Of a stretch of 64,000 nucleotides of DNA, positions 1-8,328 are shown piece after piece (position 1 is the stretch's first letter; each line of letters starts with the position of its first letter). The position numbers were made by a program, and so were the translations under genes. The notes under the pieces were generated by a model, which did not search any database, was not told where the DNA came from, and was given only the letters and a program-made list of their open reading frames with translations. Origin of the DNA: an uncultured Veillonella sp. (GTDB lineage: Bacteria > Bacillota > Negativicutes > Veillonellales > Veillonellaceae); contig CAJZEE010000001.1 of NCBI GenBank assembly GCA_915066865.1, forward strand, positions 1 to 64,000, in the 5' to 3' direction.

Positions 1-109
1 CAATGGAATATAAGATTTCCTTACCTATTATTATACCATATATACAAAGTCTTAGAATAGCATGTCATATGTAAAGAAATAAAAAAATCCCCACCAAGGT
101 GAGGTTTAA

Positions 110-186
110 TGGTGGCGGCACACGGATTTGAACCGCGGACACACCGGGTATGAACCGATTGCTCTAGCCAACTGAGCTATGCCGCC
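110..186 (-). tRNA. tRNA-Met (CAT), elongator type
   Basis: Cloverleaf on the minus strand with anticodon CAT, a seven-base acceptor stem beginning GGCGGCA and an encoded CCA end at 110-112. The body resembles elongator tRNA-Met rather than the initiator, which is the third gene of this cluster. Last gene of the five-tRNA minus-strand cluster. A tRNA-Ile whose CAT anticodon is modified to lysidine cannot be fully excluded by eye. Confidence 0.9.
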
Positions 187-191
187 ATGTA

Positions 192-267
192 TGGAGCTAG
201 TGACCGGGATTGAACCGGTGACCTTATCCTTACCAAGGATACGCTCTGCCGACTGAGCTACACCAGC
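192..267 (-). tRNA. tRNA-Thr (GGT)
   Basis: Cloverleaf with anticodon loop TTGGTAA (anticodon GGT), acceptor stem GCTGGTG paired with CACTAGC and encoded CCA at 192-194. Second threonine tRNA in the cluster; the other reads with TGT. Confidence 0.95.
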
Positions 268-298
268 ACAATGAACGATCATTTCACTGTGGTTTTTA

Positions 299-374
<76 letters not shown>

Positions 375-379
375 ATGAA

Positions 380-464
<85 letters not shown>

Positions 465-474
465 ATAAATAAAA

Positions 475-550
475 TGGAGCTGGCGATAGGAATTGAACCC
501 ACAACCTGCTGATTACAAGTCAGCTGCTCTACCTATTGAGCTACGCCAGC
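475..550 (-). tRNA. tRNA-Thr (TGT)
   Basis: Cloverleaf with anticodon loop CTTGTAA (anticodon TGT), acceptor stem GCTGGCG and encoded CCA at 475-477. First gene transcribed in the cluster, 19 bases downstream of the promoter -10 box. Confidence 0.95.
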
Positions 551-568
551 ATCATTACGACAAGATGA

Positions 569-597
569 ATTGTATCACCTAGCACACTAAGTGTCAA
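569..597 (-). promoter_or_regulatory. promoter of the tRNA cluster
   Basis: On the minus strand a perfect -35 (TTGACA, 592-597), a 17-base spacer and a -10 (TACAAT, 569-574) lie just upstream of tRNA-Thr(TGT). Spacing and sequence match the sigma-70/sigma-A consensus and suit a stable-RNA promoter. Confidence 0.85.
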
Positions 598-921
598 GAA
601 CCTTTTAAAAACTTTTTTGAAGTTTTTTCGTTCACTGTGGTCACCCTTAGTGCTTAATCATAATAACATGAAACGATACCCTATGCAAGTATTTTGTCAA
701 AAAAATTTATATTTTATCAATCCTCTATAAAATGCCTTGTTTTCAGAATATATCTAGCAATCAACTTTTATTTACTAGTATATTCTTTATATACCTTTAC
801 ATAGTTGCATTCCTTACCAGTCCATACTTACTACCATCCATATTCCAGTTTTAGCAGAATCAAATAATAGGAAGTTACAAAACTATATTTTTACCTAATA
901 ACTGTAATTATATAACTAAAA
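598..921. other. AT-rich intergenic region without genes
   Basis: Very AT-rich stretch between the tRNA promoter and the terminator of the minus-strand operon. No ORF with a ribosome-binding site and no RNA gene were recognised. Confidence 0.6.
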
Positions 922-945
922 AAGGAGATAGACCGCTATCTCCTT
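922..945 (-). terminator. intrinsic terminator of the folD-hyp-brxF-like operon
   Basis: Nine-base-pair stem (922-930 with 937-945) and six-base loop, followed on the minus strand by a T-rich run, 50 bases beyond the stop of the BrxF-like gene. Confidence 0.8.
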
Positions 946-996
946 CTATACATTTAAAGCTTTTTCTATATTCAACCAATATGTTCAAACATACAT

Positions 997-1461
997 TTAG
1001 TCGATTGCAATAACATGATCTGGATGTGCAATACTAACTACAGCATGTTTAGGATTATTGTTATGTTCTAAGTACAACTGGTCCCCTTCAATATGTCCAC
1101 GCCAGCCAACGACAATAGGATACTTCTTACTAATAGTTTTTAACAACTCAAATGGTTTTAGATTTAAGATAGGTGCAAAGAATACATTAATACCATCTAG
1201 CAGAACTACTTCCGTATCGCTACGACTAAGAGCACGGCAAATAACTTCTTCCGCTAATTGAGGCCGTTCATCACGAGGCACGAGCAAAAACTCTTCCTCG
1301 ATGAGTTGCTTAGCTTCCAAGTATTTCCAGCCCTTCTGCTCAGACAGTTCACGAATTAGCAAACTTTTACCAGAACCTGGACCACCAACGATAAACAATA
1401 TACGTTCATCATCACCTTGAATCTTTTCCCAACGTTCTTTTACATCTTGTACAGTAACCAT
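997..1461 (-). CDS. BrxF-like P-loop protein (orphan)
   Basis: A 154-residue protein with a Walker A motif GGPGSGKS at residues 26-33 and a Walker B-like strand ending VLLDG near residue 89. The C-terminal half (a phenylalanine-rich segment after VLLD, then IVVGWRGHIEGDQLYLEH near 118-135) follows the layout I recall for BrxF, the small nucleotide-binding protein of type 3 BREX phage-defence systems, and the length of about 150 residues fits. BREX-3 normally also carries brxA, brxHII, brxC, pglX and pglZ; none is in this window. Instead this is the last gene of a minus-strand operon with hypA/hypB, 28 bases after the secreted-protein gene. A generic AAA-type accessory ATPase is the alternative. 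The P-loop is certain, the family assignment is from memory of the pattern. Confidence 0.6.
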   Translation of the reverse strand: MVTVQDVKERWEKIQGDDERILFIVGGPGSGKSLLIRELSEQKGWKYLEAKQLIEEEFLLVPRDERPQLAEEVICRALSRSDTEVVLLDGINVFFAPILNLKPFELLKTISKKYPIVVGWRGHIEGDQLYLEHNNNPKHAVVSIAHPDHVIAID

Positions 1462-1489
1462 ACCCTTTGCCTCCTCGCTGTGACCTATC

Positions 1490-2911
1490 CTATTTTACAG
1501 GACGGTCAGATAACATAACGGATTTGATATATTGGTTTTTATCATCTAGGGCAAACTGTAAATAAGAGTTGCTTGCCGCTGGATTTTTATATTCATATAC
1601 GGTAGACGTCCCCGCCTTTGTTGTAGATTCAACAATACGAGTTGGCATACCATACACAAAGAGCAATAAATATTTGGTATCACCCATTGCGATTCCACGA
1701 CGTGTAGGCGTATACACATTTAATAATACGCGATTGATAAGATCTTTTTTATCTACACTCACACCGTATTCATTATAGCCAATAAAAGTGGAACCAAACA
1801 ATATGCCTTGATGTTTCCAATCATTATTAGGATCATTAACAAAATGGTCATTCAACTTGAACCCACGCAATACAAAATCATCAGCCGTAAGTGTACCAGC
1901 TTCAAAATCATACACTTCAGCTTTCGGCAATCCAAATCTAGGCCATACTTGTCCACTAATAATATCTACAGCCTCTATATTACTTTGTTTAATGGTGAAA
2001 GCAATATATTCTTTTTGCTGACCAAGCATAGATTGTTGTTGGCTATTACTATTTGTATTCTCTACGGGACTCTTAAACTCCTTTTTTTGAGGCAATGAAT
2101 TTTCGGAATGCCCCTCATAAAGGAAAATATATGTCTCATTTTTCTTATCACGCCACATCGCATTAGGACTGCCATAGGCAAATATCAATTCCATCCGTGT
2201 GCTACCAGGACCAATGTCGCGTACTGTATTAGAGCCTTTTTTCGTACTATGAATATTTGTAATAGTATTTGGTTCAAAGAAGTAAGTCGCCCCTTGCCCA
2301 CGTAATTGATTGTTAACCAACAATTCTTGAGCAGGTCCAGTATATACAGTTACTGCTACATCTTTCATGTAATACGTAGTAAAGTTATCACGTACCTCAG
2401 TTTTTTCTACATCTTTTGGAACTTCAAACTGATCTCCCAATCGGTATGTGCCGATAGCATAGTCATCTTGAGAACCTAAAGGCGGTAAACTGTTTGCCGT
2501 ATAAGACTTACCAATATCAGCTAAATTATTTTGAGTGATACTCGGCAAAGGACCTTCGTTCTCACTAGCCGCTTGCCAGAATTGTATAGAATCACCAAAT
2601 TCAGTTACAGCCATTTGCTCTGCGAGCCATCCGGTTTTAGAACCTTCCTTTTTCGTTTTTGGATCTAGCTTAACAACTCTAACTGGTGCATTATCAAGGT
2701 AAGACAAGCTATCAACCTCACCAGTTCCATCTACACTACCATCATTGCTCGCATTAGCGGAATCTTGAGCTACAACGTTAGTGTCATCAGTAGTTTCTAC
2801 TGCAACTGGATTAACAGTGGAAATGGCAGGCTCTGCTGCATAACTGATTGTAGTAGCACACAAGCCCACAAGGAGGGCCGCTACAATACGGCTCTTCATA
2901 GAATAGTTCAT
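1490..2911 (-). CDS. secreted protein with two internal repeats, function unknown
   Basis: A 473-residue protein with a Sec signal peptide (basic start, hydrophobic residues 9-25, likely cleavage after SYA), then an Ala/Asn/Asp-rich linker to about residue 65. Two related segments follow, about 152-320 and 345-470. Each has a YRLGDQF/FKLNDHF-type start, a later block ending in FAYGSPN or FVYGMPT, and a final strand (YIAFTIK or YLQFALD). The FxYGxP blocks recall the fold of small BamE/SmpA-like outer-membrane assembly domains, but that is only a pattern. No catalytic motif is visible. The ATG overlaps the hypB stop as ATGA, with GGAG eight bases upstream, so translation is probably coupled. 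The protein should be periplasmic in a diderm. Confidence 0.75.
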   Translation of the reverse strand: MNYSMKSRIVAALLVGLCATTISYAAEPAISTVNPVAVETTDDTNVVAQDSANASNDGSVDGTGEVDSLSYLDNAPVRVVKLDPKTKKEGSKTGWLAEQMAVTEFGDSIQFWQAASENEGPLPSITQNNLADIGKSYTANSLPPLGSQDDYAIGTYRLGDQFEVPKDVEKTEVRDNFTTYYMKDVAVTVYTGPAQELLVNNQLRGQGATYFFEPNTITNIHSTKKGSNTVRDIGPGSTRMELIFAYGSPNAMWRDKKNETYIFLYEGHSENSLPQKKEFKSPVENTNSNSQQQSMLGQQKEYIAFTIKQSNIEAVDIISGQVWPRFGLPKAEVYDFEAGTLTADDFVLRGFKLNDHFVNDPNNDWKHQGILFGSTFIGYNEYGVSVDKKDLINRVLLNVYTPTRRGIAMGDTKYLLLFVYGMPTRIVESTTKAGTSTVYEYKNPAASNSYLQFALDDKNQYIKSVMLSDRPVK

Positions 2912-3561
2912 CGATTATTCTCCAACTGTGCACGCAACCAATTCAACCATGGTTCAAGACCGTTGTGGGCCGTGCAACTTACTTCAAAAATTTCTCCATT
3001 TGGATTTAAATTACGGATATCTTGTATTGCCTGCTCCTTTTTGAAAGGCACATAGGGCAATAAATCAATCTTGTTAATAAGGATGGCCTTAGACTCTTTA
3101 AAGATTAACGGATACTTAAGGGGCTTATCTTCACCTTCGGTAACAGATAAAACCGTCACTTTCATGTTTTCACCAATCTCAAATTCCGCAGGGCACACTA
3201 AATTGCCTACATTTTCGATAATAATCATATCGAGGTCATCAAGATTCAGATCACCTAAGGCATCTTGAATCATCTGTGCATCGAGATGGCACCCACCAAC
3301 CGTATTAATCTGGATAACAGGCACACCCAACTCATGAATGCGCTTGGCATCCTTTGCCGTAAATAAATCGCCTTCAATAACGGCTAAGCGATACTCCTTT
3401 TTTAAATCTTGTAGGGTTGCCTCCAAAAGGGAAGTCTTACCTGCCCCAGGTGAACCTAACAGATTAAATACAAATATATTCTTTTCCTTAAACAACTGTT
3501 GTAAAGCCTCTGCAATAGCATCGTTTTTTGCCAGTACATTAGTTTTAACTTGAACTTGCAT
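2908..3561 (-). CDS. hypB: hydrogenase nickel-incorporation GTPase HypB
   Basis: Cytosolic GTPase that helps insert nickel into the large subunit of [NiFe] hydrogenases, with HypA. The 217 residues show a P-loop GSPGAGKT (36-43), a metal-binding Cys-His pair in GGCHLD (about 91-92), a second conserved cysteine in NLVCPAEFE (about 123) and the guanine-specificity motif NKID (163-166). It lacks the His-rich N-terminal nickel store of some homologues, which is normal for the short form. It lies directly after hypA with 15 bases between them. No hydrogenase structural gene is in the window. Confidence 0.95.
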   Translation of the reverse strand: MQVQVKTNVLAKNDAIAEALQQLFKEKNIFVFNLLGSPGAGKTSLLEATLQDLKKEYRLAVIEGDLFTAKDAKRIHELGVPVIQINTVGGCHLDAQMIQDALGDLNLDDLDMIIIENVGNLVCPAEFEIGENMKVTVLSVTEGEDKPLKYPLIFKESKAILINKIDLLPYVPFKKEQAIQDIRNLNPNGEIFEVSCTAHNGLEPWLNWLRAQLENNR

Positions 3562-3576
3562 GCCCTAACCTTTCTA

Positions 3577-3918
3577 TCAATCGATATCCATAGAGGTCAC
3601 TTGTAACTCACGACCGCCTATAGTTTGTACGAAATGGCTGTCACAATAAGGACAAATAAACGTATAATTTTTTACAGAAAATATTTTATCACAATCTAAA
3701 CACTTTCCTTCAATAGGAATCGTGTTAATTTCTATACGCGAACCTTCAGCTGCAGTCCCCTTTGTAACTGCTTCCCAGCAAAAGAGGAGAGAATCTGGCT
3801 CTACTCCACTCATAAGGCCCAAATCGAGTTGAACGGAATGGATCACAGATGCATCGTGTTGGCGTAACGTATCGAGGGCTACATCAAGTATGCCTTCTGC
3901 TATAGACATCTCATGCAT
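3577..3918 (-). CDS. hypA: hydrogenase maturation nickel chaperone HypA
   Basis: Small nickel chaperone (113 residues from this start) that delivers nickel with HypB. It begins MHEMS, which contains the invariant N-terminal Met-His nickel site; that decides the start, although the frame is open to 3942. A zinc ribbon is formed by two CxxC pairs (about 73/76 and 89/92). The start overlaps the end of the folD homologue by 8 bases, so the two are translated as one unit. Confidence 0.95.
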   Translation of the reverse strand: MHEMSIAEGILDVALDTLRQHDASVIHSVQLDLGLMSGVEPDSLLFCWEAVTKGTAAEGSRIEINTIPIEGKCLDCDKIFSVKNYTFICPYCDSHFVQTIGGRELQVTSMDID

Positions 3919-4738
3919 GGTATGCCTCATATACAGCTTCAAGCATCATAGTAGTCGTTACAGAGCCTACACCACCAGGCACTGGAGTAATGGCAGATGC
4001 AATATCTTTTACCGCTTCATAATCAACATCGCCTACCGTCTTACCTTCTAGTTCATTAATGCCTACATCGATAACAACAGCACCTGGCTTAATCATATCT
4101 GCTGTAATCATATGAGCACGACCAGCTGCAGCAATAACGATATCGCCTCGTTTTACTTGCTCTGCCAAATCAGGAGTTCTAGAATGGCACATTGTAACAG
4201 TACCATGTGCACCAAGGGTCATAAGAGCTACTGGTTTGCCAATAACTTGGCTACGACCGATTACTACCACATGTTTCCCCTCTACAGGAATATCGTAGTG
4301 ATTCAAAATTGCCATACACGCCTTAGCAGTACAAGGGGCAAAACCACCTTTGCCTGCAGTTACAAGGCCAATATTATACGTAGTTAAACCATCGATATCT
4401 TTTTTAGGATCTAGCATATCGATAAGAGCCTCAGTATCAATGTGTTTAGGCATCGGCATTAACGGTAAAATTCCATGAACAGCCGCATCATTATTTAATT
4501 CTTGCAATGCTGCCACCACTTCATCCTGTGTAGCCGTTTCAGGTAATTGTTTTAATACAAAGCCATAGCCAAAATTCTTTGCTGTCTTTTCCATAAATGT
4601 AGCGTACATATGAGCACCGTGGTCTTCACCAACGAGTAATACTGCCATAGTAATTACAGAGTCCCCTATTGCTGCAACTTTTTCTTGTAAAATCGCCTTG
4701 TGAGCATCTGCTACTGCTTTACCGCGTAATTCGATCAT
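3911..4738 (-). CDS. divergent FolD family protein (methylene-THF dehydrogenase/cyclohydrolase homologue)
   Basis: A 275-residue protein that aligns along its whole length with FolD, which interconverts methylene-, methenyl- and 10-formyl-tetrahydrofolate. The Rossmann signature GRSQVIGKP (about 161-169), DIDG (114-117) and the PGGVGSVT region near the C-terminus are present. Two catalytic positions are changed. The YxxxK lysine is Met (residue 49, in MYATFMEK), and the glutamine of the usual GILVQLPLP is Leu (residue 93, in GILPLMPMP). In studied homologues these residues serve the cyclohydrolase step, so this protein may be a dehydrogenase only or have another role. It is first in the operon with hypA and hypB. 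The start is the fifth codon of the open frame, placed after GGAG. Confident of the family, not of the activity. Confidence 0.85.
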   Translation of the reverse strand: MIELRGKAVADAHKAILQEKVAAIGDSVITMAVLLVGEDHGAHMYATFMEKTAKNFGYGFVLKQLPETATQDEVVAALQELNNDAAVHGILPLMPMPKHIDTEALIDMLDPKKDIDGLTTYNIGLVTAGKGGFAPCTAKACMAILNHYDIPVEGKHVVVIGRSQVIGKPVALMTLGAHGTVTMCHSRTPDLAEQVKRGDIVIAAAGRAHMITADMIKPGAVVIDVGINELEGKTVGDVDYEAVKDIASAITPVPGGVGSVTTTMMLEAVYEAYHA

Positions 4739-4773
4739 GTGTATCTCCATTCATTCAAACTATCTATAAAATA

Positions 4774-4795
4774 AGGTGCCTCCGGAGAGGCACCT
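4774..4795 (-). terminator. terminator between the PBP gene and the folD operon
   Basis: Perfect nine-base-pair stem (4774-4782 with 4787-4795) and a four-base loop, followed on the minus strand by TTATTTTAT. It lies downstream of the penicillin-binding protein gene and upstream of the folD homologue. Confidence 0.8.
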
Positions 4796-4856
4796 AAGTC
4801 TCTTATTCTATTATATAACGAACTGTCTATAATTTCTAATTATGACCGAATTCGTT

Positions 4857-6827
4857 TTATCTACGGAAATGAACAGTAATTGCTGTACCAGCCTGAACAG
4901 TTGTACCGCTACTTTCATCTTGAGATGTAGCCGTACCAGTTCCATCCGGTTTAAAGGCAAGTCCCGCCTTATGTAACCAATCACGCACTTCACCATAGGT
5001 AAAACCAGTAAAGTTAGGCAATGTAACAGAACCATCACTTCCCGGTTTTGGTTCAGGTAATGTATTAGCAGCTTTAACAGCTACTGGTGTACTTTCTTTA
5101 ACATACGGACTCATTTGGTAATACCGTACAAGTTGAGATACAATGTCCTTAAATACAGGGGCTACAATTTGACTACCATAATAAGAACCCTTTTGTGGGT
5201 CATCAATAACGACAAGAACTACAAATTTGGGATCCTCTACAGGGCCAAAGCCAATAAAGGACGCAATGTATTGTCCGTCGAGATAACCGCCATGTTTGGT
5301 ATCTAGTTTTTGCGCCGTACCAGTTTTACCGCCGAAGTGATAACCTTCTACCATCGCTTTTGTGCCGCCACCTTCGGATACTTCTTTTTCTAGAATATCT
5401 ACAATGGTTTTAGCGGTTTCCGCCGGAACTGGTTGTCCCACAACAGATGTTTCAGTCGTACTTGTTACATCGCCTTGAGAGTTACTATAAGACTTGATGA
5501 TATGTGGTTTCATCATAGCCCCACCATTAGAAAGTGCACCAAAGGCGCGAACCATTTGTAATGGTGTAACCGCAATACCTTGACCGATGGACATAGTCGC
5601 AACGTCTAGCTTACTCATATCCTCTGGATTATACAAAATACCTGCTCCTTCACCAGGCAATTCAATACCTGTTTCAGAGCCAAAGCCATAATCACGTACA
5701 TATTTCGAGAGAATATCTGCACCTGTTAATGTACCAATTTCAGCCATACCAGTATTAATAGAGTACTTCAAAATATCTAGCAAACGAACAGGACCATATC
5801 CCTCACCATTCCAGTTTCTAATGATATGTCCATTGGCAGCGAAGGCCCCTTTATCGTTATACACAGTGTCTAACTTCCATTTGCCTGCTGCAAGAGCTGC
5901 AGATGCAATGATAGGTTTGAATGTAGAGCCTGGTTCATATAAATTGGTAACCGCAATATTTTTGAAAGCCTCTTCACCACTTTGGTTGTAGTTATTAGGA
6001 TCATAACTTGGACGATTGGCCATCGCTAATATTTCACCGGTCTTTGGATCCATAACGATAACGCTGGCATGCTTAGCTCCTGTATCAACCATCGCCTTAT
6101 CAAGAGCACGTTCTGCAATAAATTGAATTGTTGCATCGATGGTTAAAGTTACGCTTTTACCCTTATCTGGTAAAAATTTAGATAGTACGGAACCAAAGAT
6201 GGCATTCCCTTTATTATCAGTAGCTACAATTTCTTGTTGTACGCCCCCCTTTAATTCGTCATCAAGAACCATTTCTAGACCATCAAGACCTTTATCATCA
6301 GTTCCGACAAAGCCTAATACTTGTGCCGCTAAGACACCATTTGGATAATAGCGCTTAGATTCTTCAACGAAATTGAGACCTGCAATATTGTTATCCTTAA
6401 TAACTTGTTGTACCCCTTTTGATTTATCTGCATCCATCATACGATTCAACCAGACAAAGGCGGTATCCTCTTGCAAAGCTTTCACAATATTCTCTTTTGA
6501 CATCGTTACATACGGTGAGATGAGATCCGCAATCTCTTGAGGAGACTGTTTAATCATCTTTGGATCCGCATATAAAGATTTTGTAACTACACTCATCGCC
6601 AAAGGCTTGCCATTACGGTCATAGATTGTACCACGCGGCGATTGTAATTTTCTATCTACTTGAACTTGTAATAAGTTTTTCTTCTCTAGGTCAAAGGTAT
6701 CAAAGACCTGTAACTGTGCTAAACGCCCGATAAGGACGAAGGCAACGGTCATGAGTATGGCAAGGCACCACGTAGTGCGACTCCAATCACTCATGCGTAA
6801 TAACGCTTTATTTAATAACTTCATCAT
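4857..6827 (-). CDS. penicillin-binding protein, FtsI/SpoVD class, with PASTA domain
   Basis: Class B peptidoglycan transpeptidase, membrane anchored, acting in the periplasm. An N-terminal transmembrane segment (about 20-38) is followed by a dimerisation domain (about 55-215) and a transpeptidase domain with the motifs STFK (serine 301), SIN (356-358) and KTG (501-503). A single C-terminal PASTA domain spans about 600-656. The type resembles division-specific FtsI or sporulation SpoVD; the usual dcw neighbours (mraZ, mraW, ftsL) are absent here. The first ATG overlaps the stop of the upstream cca gene, but the second ATG (6824) sits better behind GGAG, so the start is uncertain by one codon. 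Confidence 0.9.
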   Translation of the reverse strand: MMKLLNKALLRMSDWSRTTWCLAILMTVAFVLIGRLAQLQVFDTFDLEKKNLLQVQVDRKLQSPRGTIYDRNGKPLAMSVVTKSLYADPKMIKQSPQEIADLISPYVTMSKENIVKALQEDTAFVWLNRMMDADKSKGVQQVIKDNNIAGLNFVEESKRYYPNGVLAAQVLGFVGTDDKGLDGLEMVLDDELKGGVQQEIVATDNKGNAIFGSVLSKFLPDKGKSVTLTIDATIQFIAERALDKAMVDTGAKHASVIVMDPKTGEILAMANRPSYDPNNYNQSGEEAFKNIAVTNLYEPGSTFKPIIASAALAAGKWKLDTVYNDKGAFAANGHIIRNWNGEGYGPVRLLDILKYSINTGMAEIGTLTGADILSKYVRDYGFGSETGIELPGEGAGILYNPEDMSKLDVATMSIGQGIAVTPLQMVRAFGALSNGGAMMKPHIIKSYSNSQGDVTSTTETSVVGQPVPAETAKTIVDILEKEVSEGGGTKAMVEGYHFGGKTGTAQKLDTKHGGYLDGQYIASFIGFGPVEDPKFVVLVVIDDPQKGSYYGSQIVAPVFKDIVSQLVRYYQMSPYVKESTPVAVKAANTLPEPKPGSDGSVTLPNFTGFTYGEVRDWLHKAGLAFKPDGTGTATSQDESSGTTVQAGTAITVHFRR

Positions 6828-8242
6828 TTCTCCACTGGACGGCGTAACTTATGGTCTAATGCATCATATAATGCATCTGGTTCATTGGGAATCACCCCAT
6901 TTTGAACCTGACCTAATAAATACTGCAATCCTTCCCCCACTTTTTTCCCTGCAAGCTTAATAACTCGTTCGTCATAATTTAAATCCTTTGTATGGATAGG
7001 CATCTCTAGGCTAAGATCTGCCATACATTCACCAAAGGCTAAGGTGCCATCCGTTGATGCATAGGGCTTCCCACAGCCTAGTACATCAGCAGCACAAACC
7101 TTAGCTAATTGCTCCCATGCGGTCCGCATGATTTGACTATCTCGGAACTCACCACTGCGAGCTTCTTTTCGGATCCACTTTTTCTCATTAGCTTCTCCAT
7201 TTTGTACAAAATAGTGAAAGCGCATATGATTTTTTACAATCCAAGCTACACGGCGCACAAAGGCTTTCGGATACCCTAAACGGGTGAGCAACGTCTCTGT
7301 CATCTCAGCGCCTAATGTATCGTGGCCACGATCTGTCAAGCGGCCATCAATAACAGCTCGCACCGTAGGCATCCCCTTCGCCACATCGTGTAATAGAGCG
7401 CCCCAACGCAATGTTAAGTCTGGCTCTGTATGAGATACAACGGCCAATGTATGATACCAACCATCAAATTCATGAAAGTCTTTTTCTTGTGGTAAATCCA
7501 CAAGATGATATAGCTCCGGTAAAATAGGAACTTCACGAGCCACCCCATTTTCTATGACGCGGCAAGAGCATTCGGCCAATCGCGATTGCACCAATACATC
7601 AAGTCCCTTCGCTACAGCAGGCGCTAGCATCAATCGATCCAGTTCACTGCGAACTCGTTCGAGAGATAATCCAGGTACACGATGAAAGGCCTTTGGCATA
7701 GCCTCTAAAAGATCTTCGGTCGGTAAAAAATCTAGCTTTGCTACAAAGCGACAGGCTCTAAATAATCGCAATGCATCCTCTTCAAAGCGTTTCTCTGCAT
7801 TGCCAATGGTTCGCAACGTTTTATGCTTGATGTCTCGGCGTCCCCCTACCAAGTCTATGACCTCACCATAGCGGTTCATAGCCATGCCATTAACCGTGAA
7901 GTCACGGCGCAGTACGTCTTCCTCTAAGGTATCAGCATAGGATATTTCTTCTGGTCGATGACTATCCGCTCCATATCGCTCGGTTCGATACGTAGCGATT
8001 TCATACTGTTTACCTTCTAATGTTGCCACCACAACGCCAAAGGATTTACCAACAAGGTCTGTGGTTTGAATATCATGACTGCGGAGAACATCAATGACCG
8101 TATCGGGACGTGCAGACGTCACAATATCGAAATCATGAGGTTTTTGATGCATTAATATGTCGCGTACAGCTCCGCCTATAATATACGCTTCATAGCCAGC
8201 CTCTTCTAGTACAGTCAATATTCGATTGGCTTGTTCCATCAT
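6824..8242 (-). CDS. cca: CCA tRNA nucleotidyltransferase with HD domain
   Basis: Adds or repairs the 3' CCA of tRNAs. The nucleotidyltransferase head is recognisable at the start: IIGGAVRD, then the metal-binding DFDIVTSA, then the RRDFTVNGMAM motif (about residues 115-125). An HD-type region follows in the middle (WGALLHDVAKG), giving about 472 residues, the size of the HD-containing class. All eight tRNA genes in the window already encode CCA, so repair may be its main job here. GTG and two ATG codons are possible starts; ATG at 8242, five bases after AGGGGG, is chosen, with 8239 as alternative. Confidence 0.9.
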   Translation of the reverse strand: MMEQANRILTVLEEAGYEAYIIGGAVRDILMHQKPHDFDIVTSARPDTVIDVLRSHDIQTTDLVGKSFGVVVATLEGKQYEIATYRTERYGADSHRPEEISYADTLEEDVLRRDFTVNGMAMNRYGEVIDLVGGRRDIKHKTLRTIGNAEKRFEEDALRLFRACRFVAKLDFLPTEDLLEAMPKAFHRVPGLSLERVRSELDRLMLAPAVAKGLDVLVQSRLAECSCRVIENGVAREVPILPELYHLVDLPQEKDFHEFDGWYHTLAVVSHTEPDLTLRWGALLHDVAKGMPTVRAVIDGRLTDRGHDTLGAEMTETLLTRLGYPKAFVRRVAWIVKNHMRFHYFVQNGEANEKKWIRKEARSGEFRDSQIMRTAWEQLAKVCAADVLGCGKPYASTDGTLAFGECMADLSLEMPIHTKDLNYDERVIKLAGKKVGEGLQYLLGQVQNGVIPNEPDALYDALDHKLRRPVEK

Positions 8243-8303
8243 GCACACCCCCTTTTCTAAACTAGTCTAATCTTTATTTTACTACAAATGAAAGCATGAA
8301 AAA

Positions 8304-8328
8304 AGTGCAATCCTATAAGGATTGCACT
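8304..8328 (-). terminator. terminator overlapping the sdaAA stop
   Basis: Eleven-base-pair stem (8304-8314 with 8318-8328) with a three-base loop, followed on the minus strand by TTTTTTC. The stop codon of sdaAA (8313-8315) lies inside the hairpin. Confidence 0.9.
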
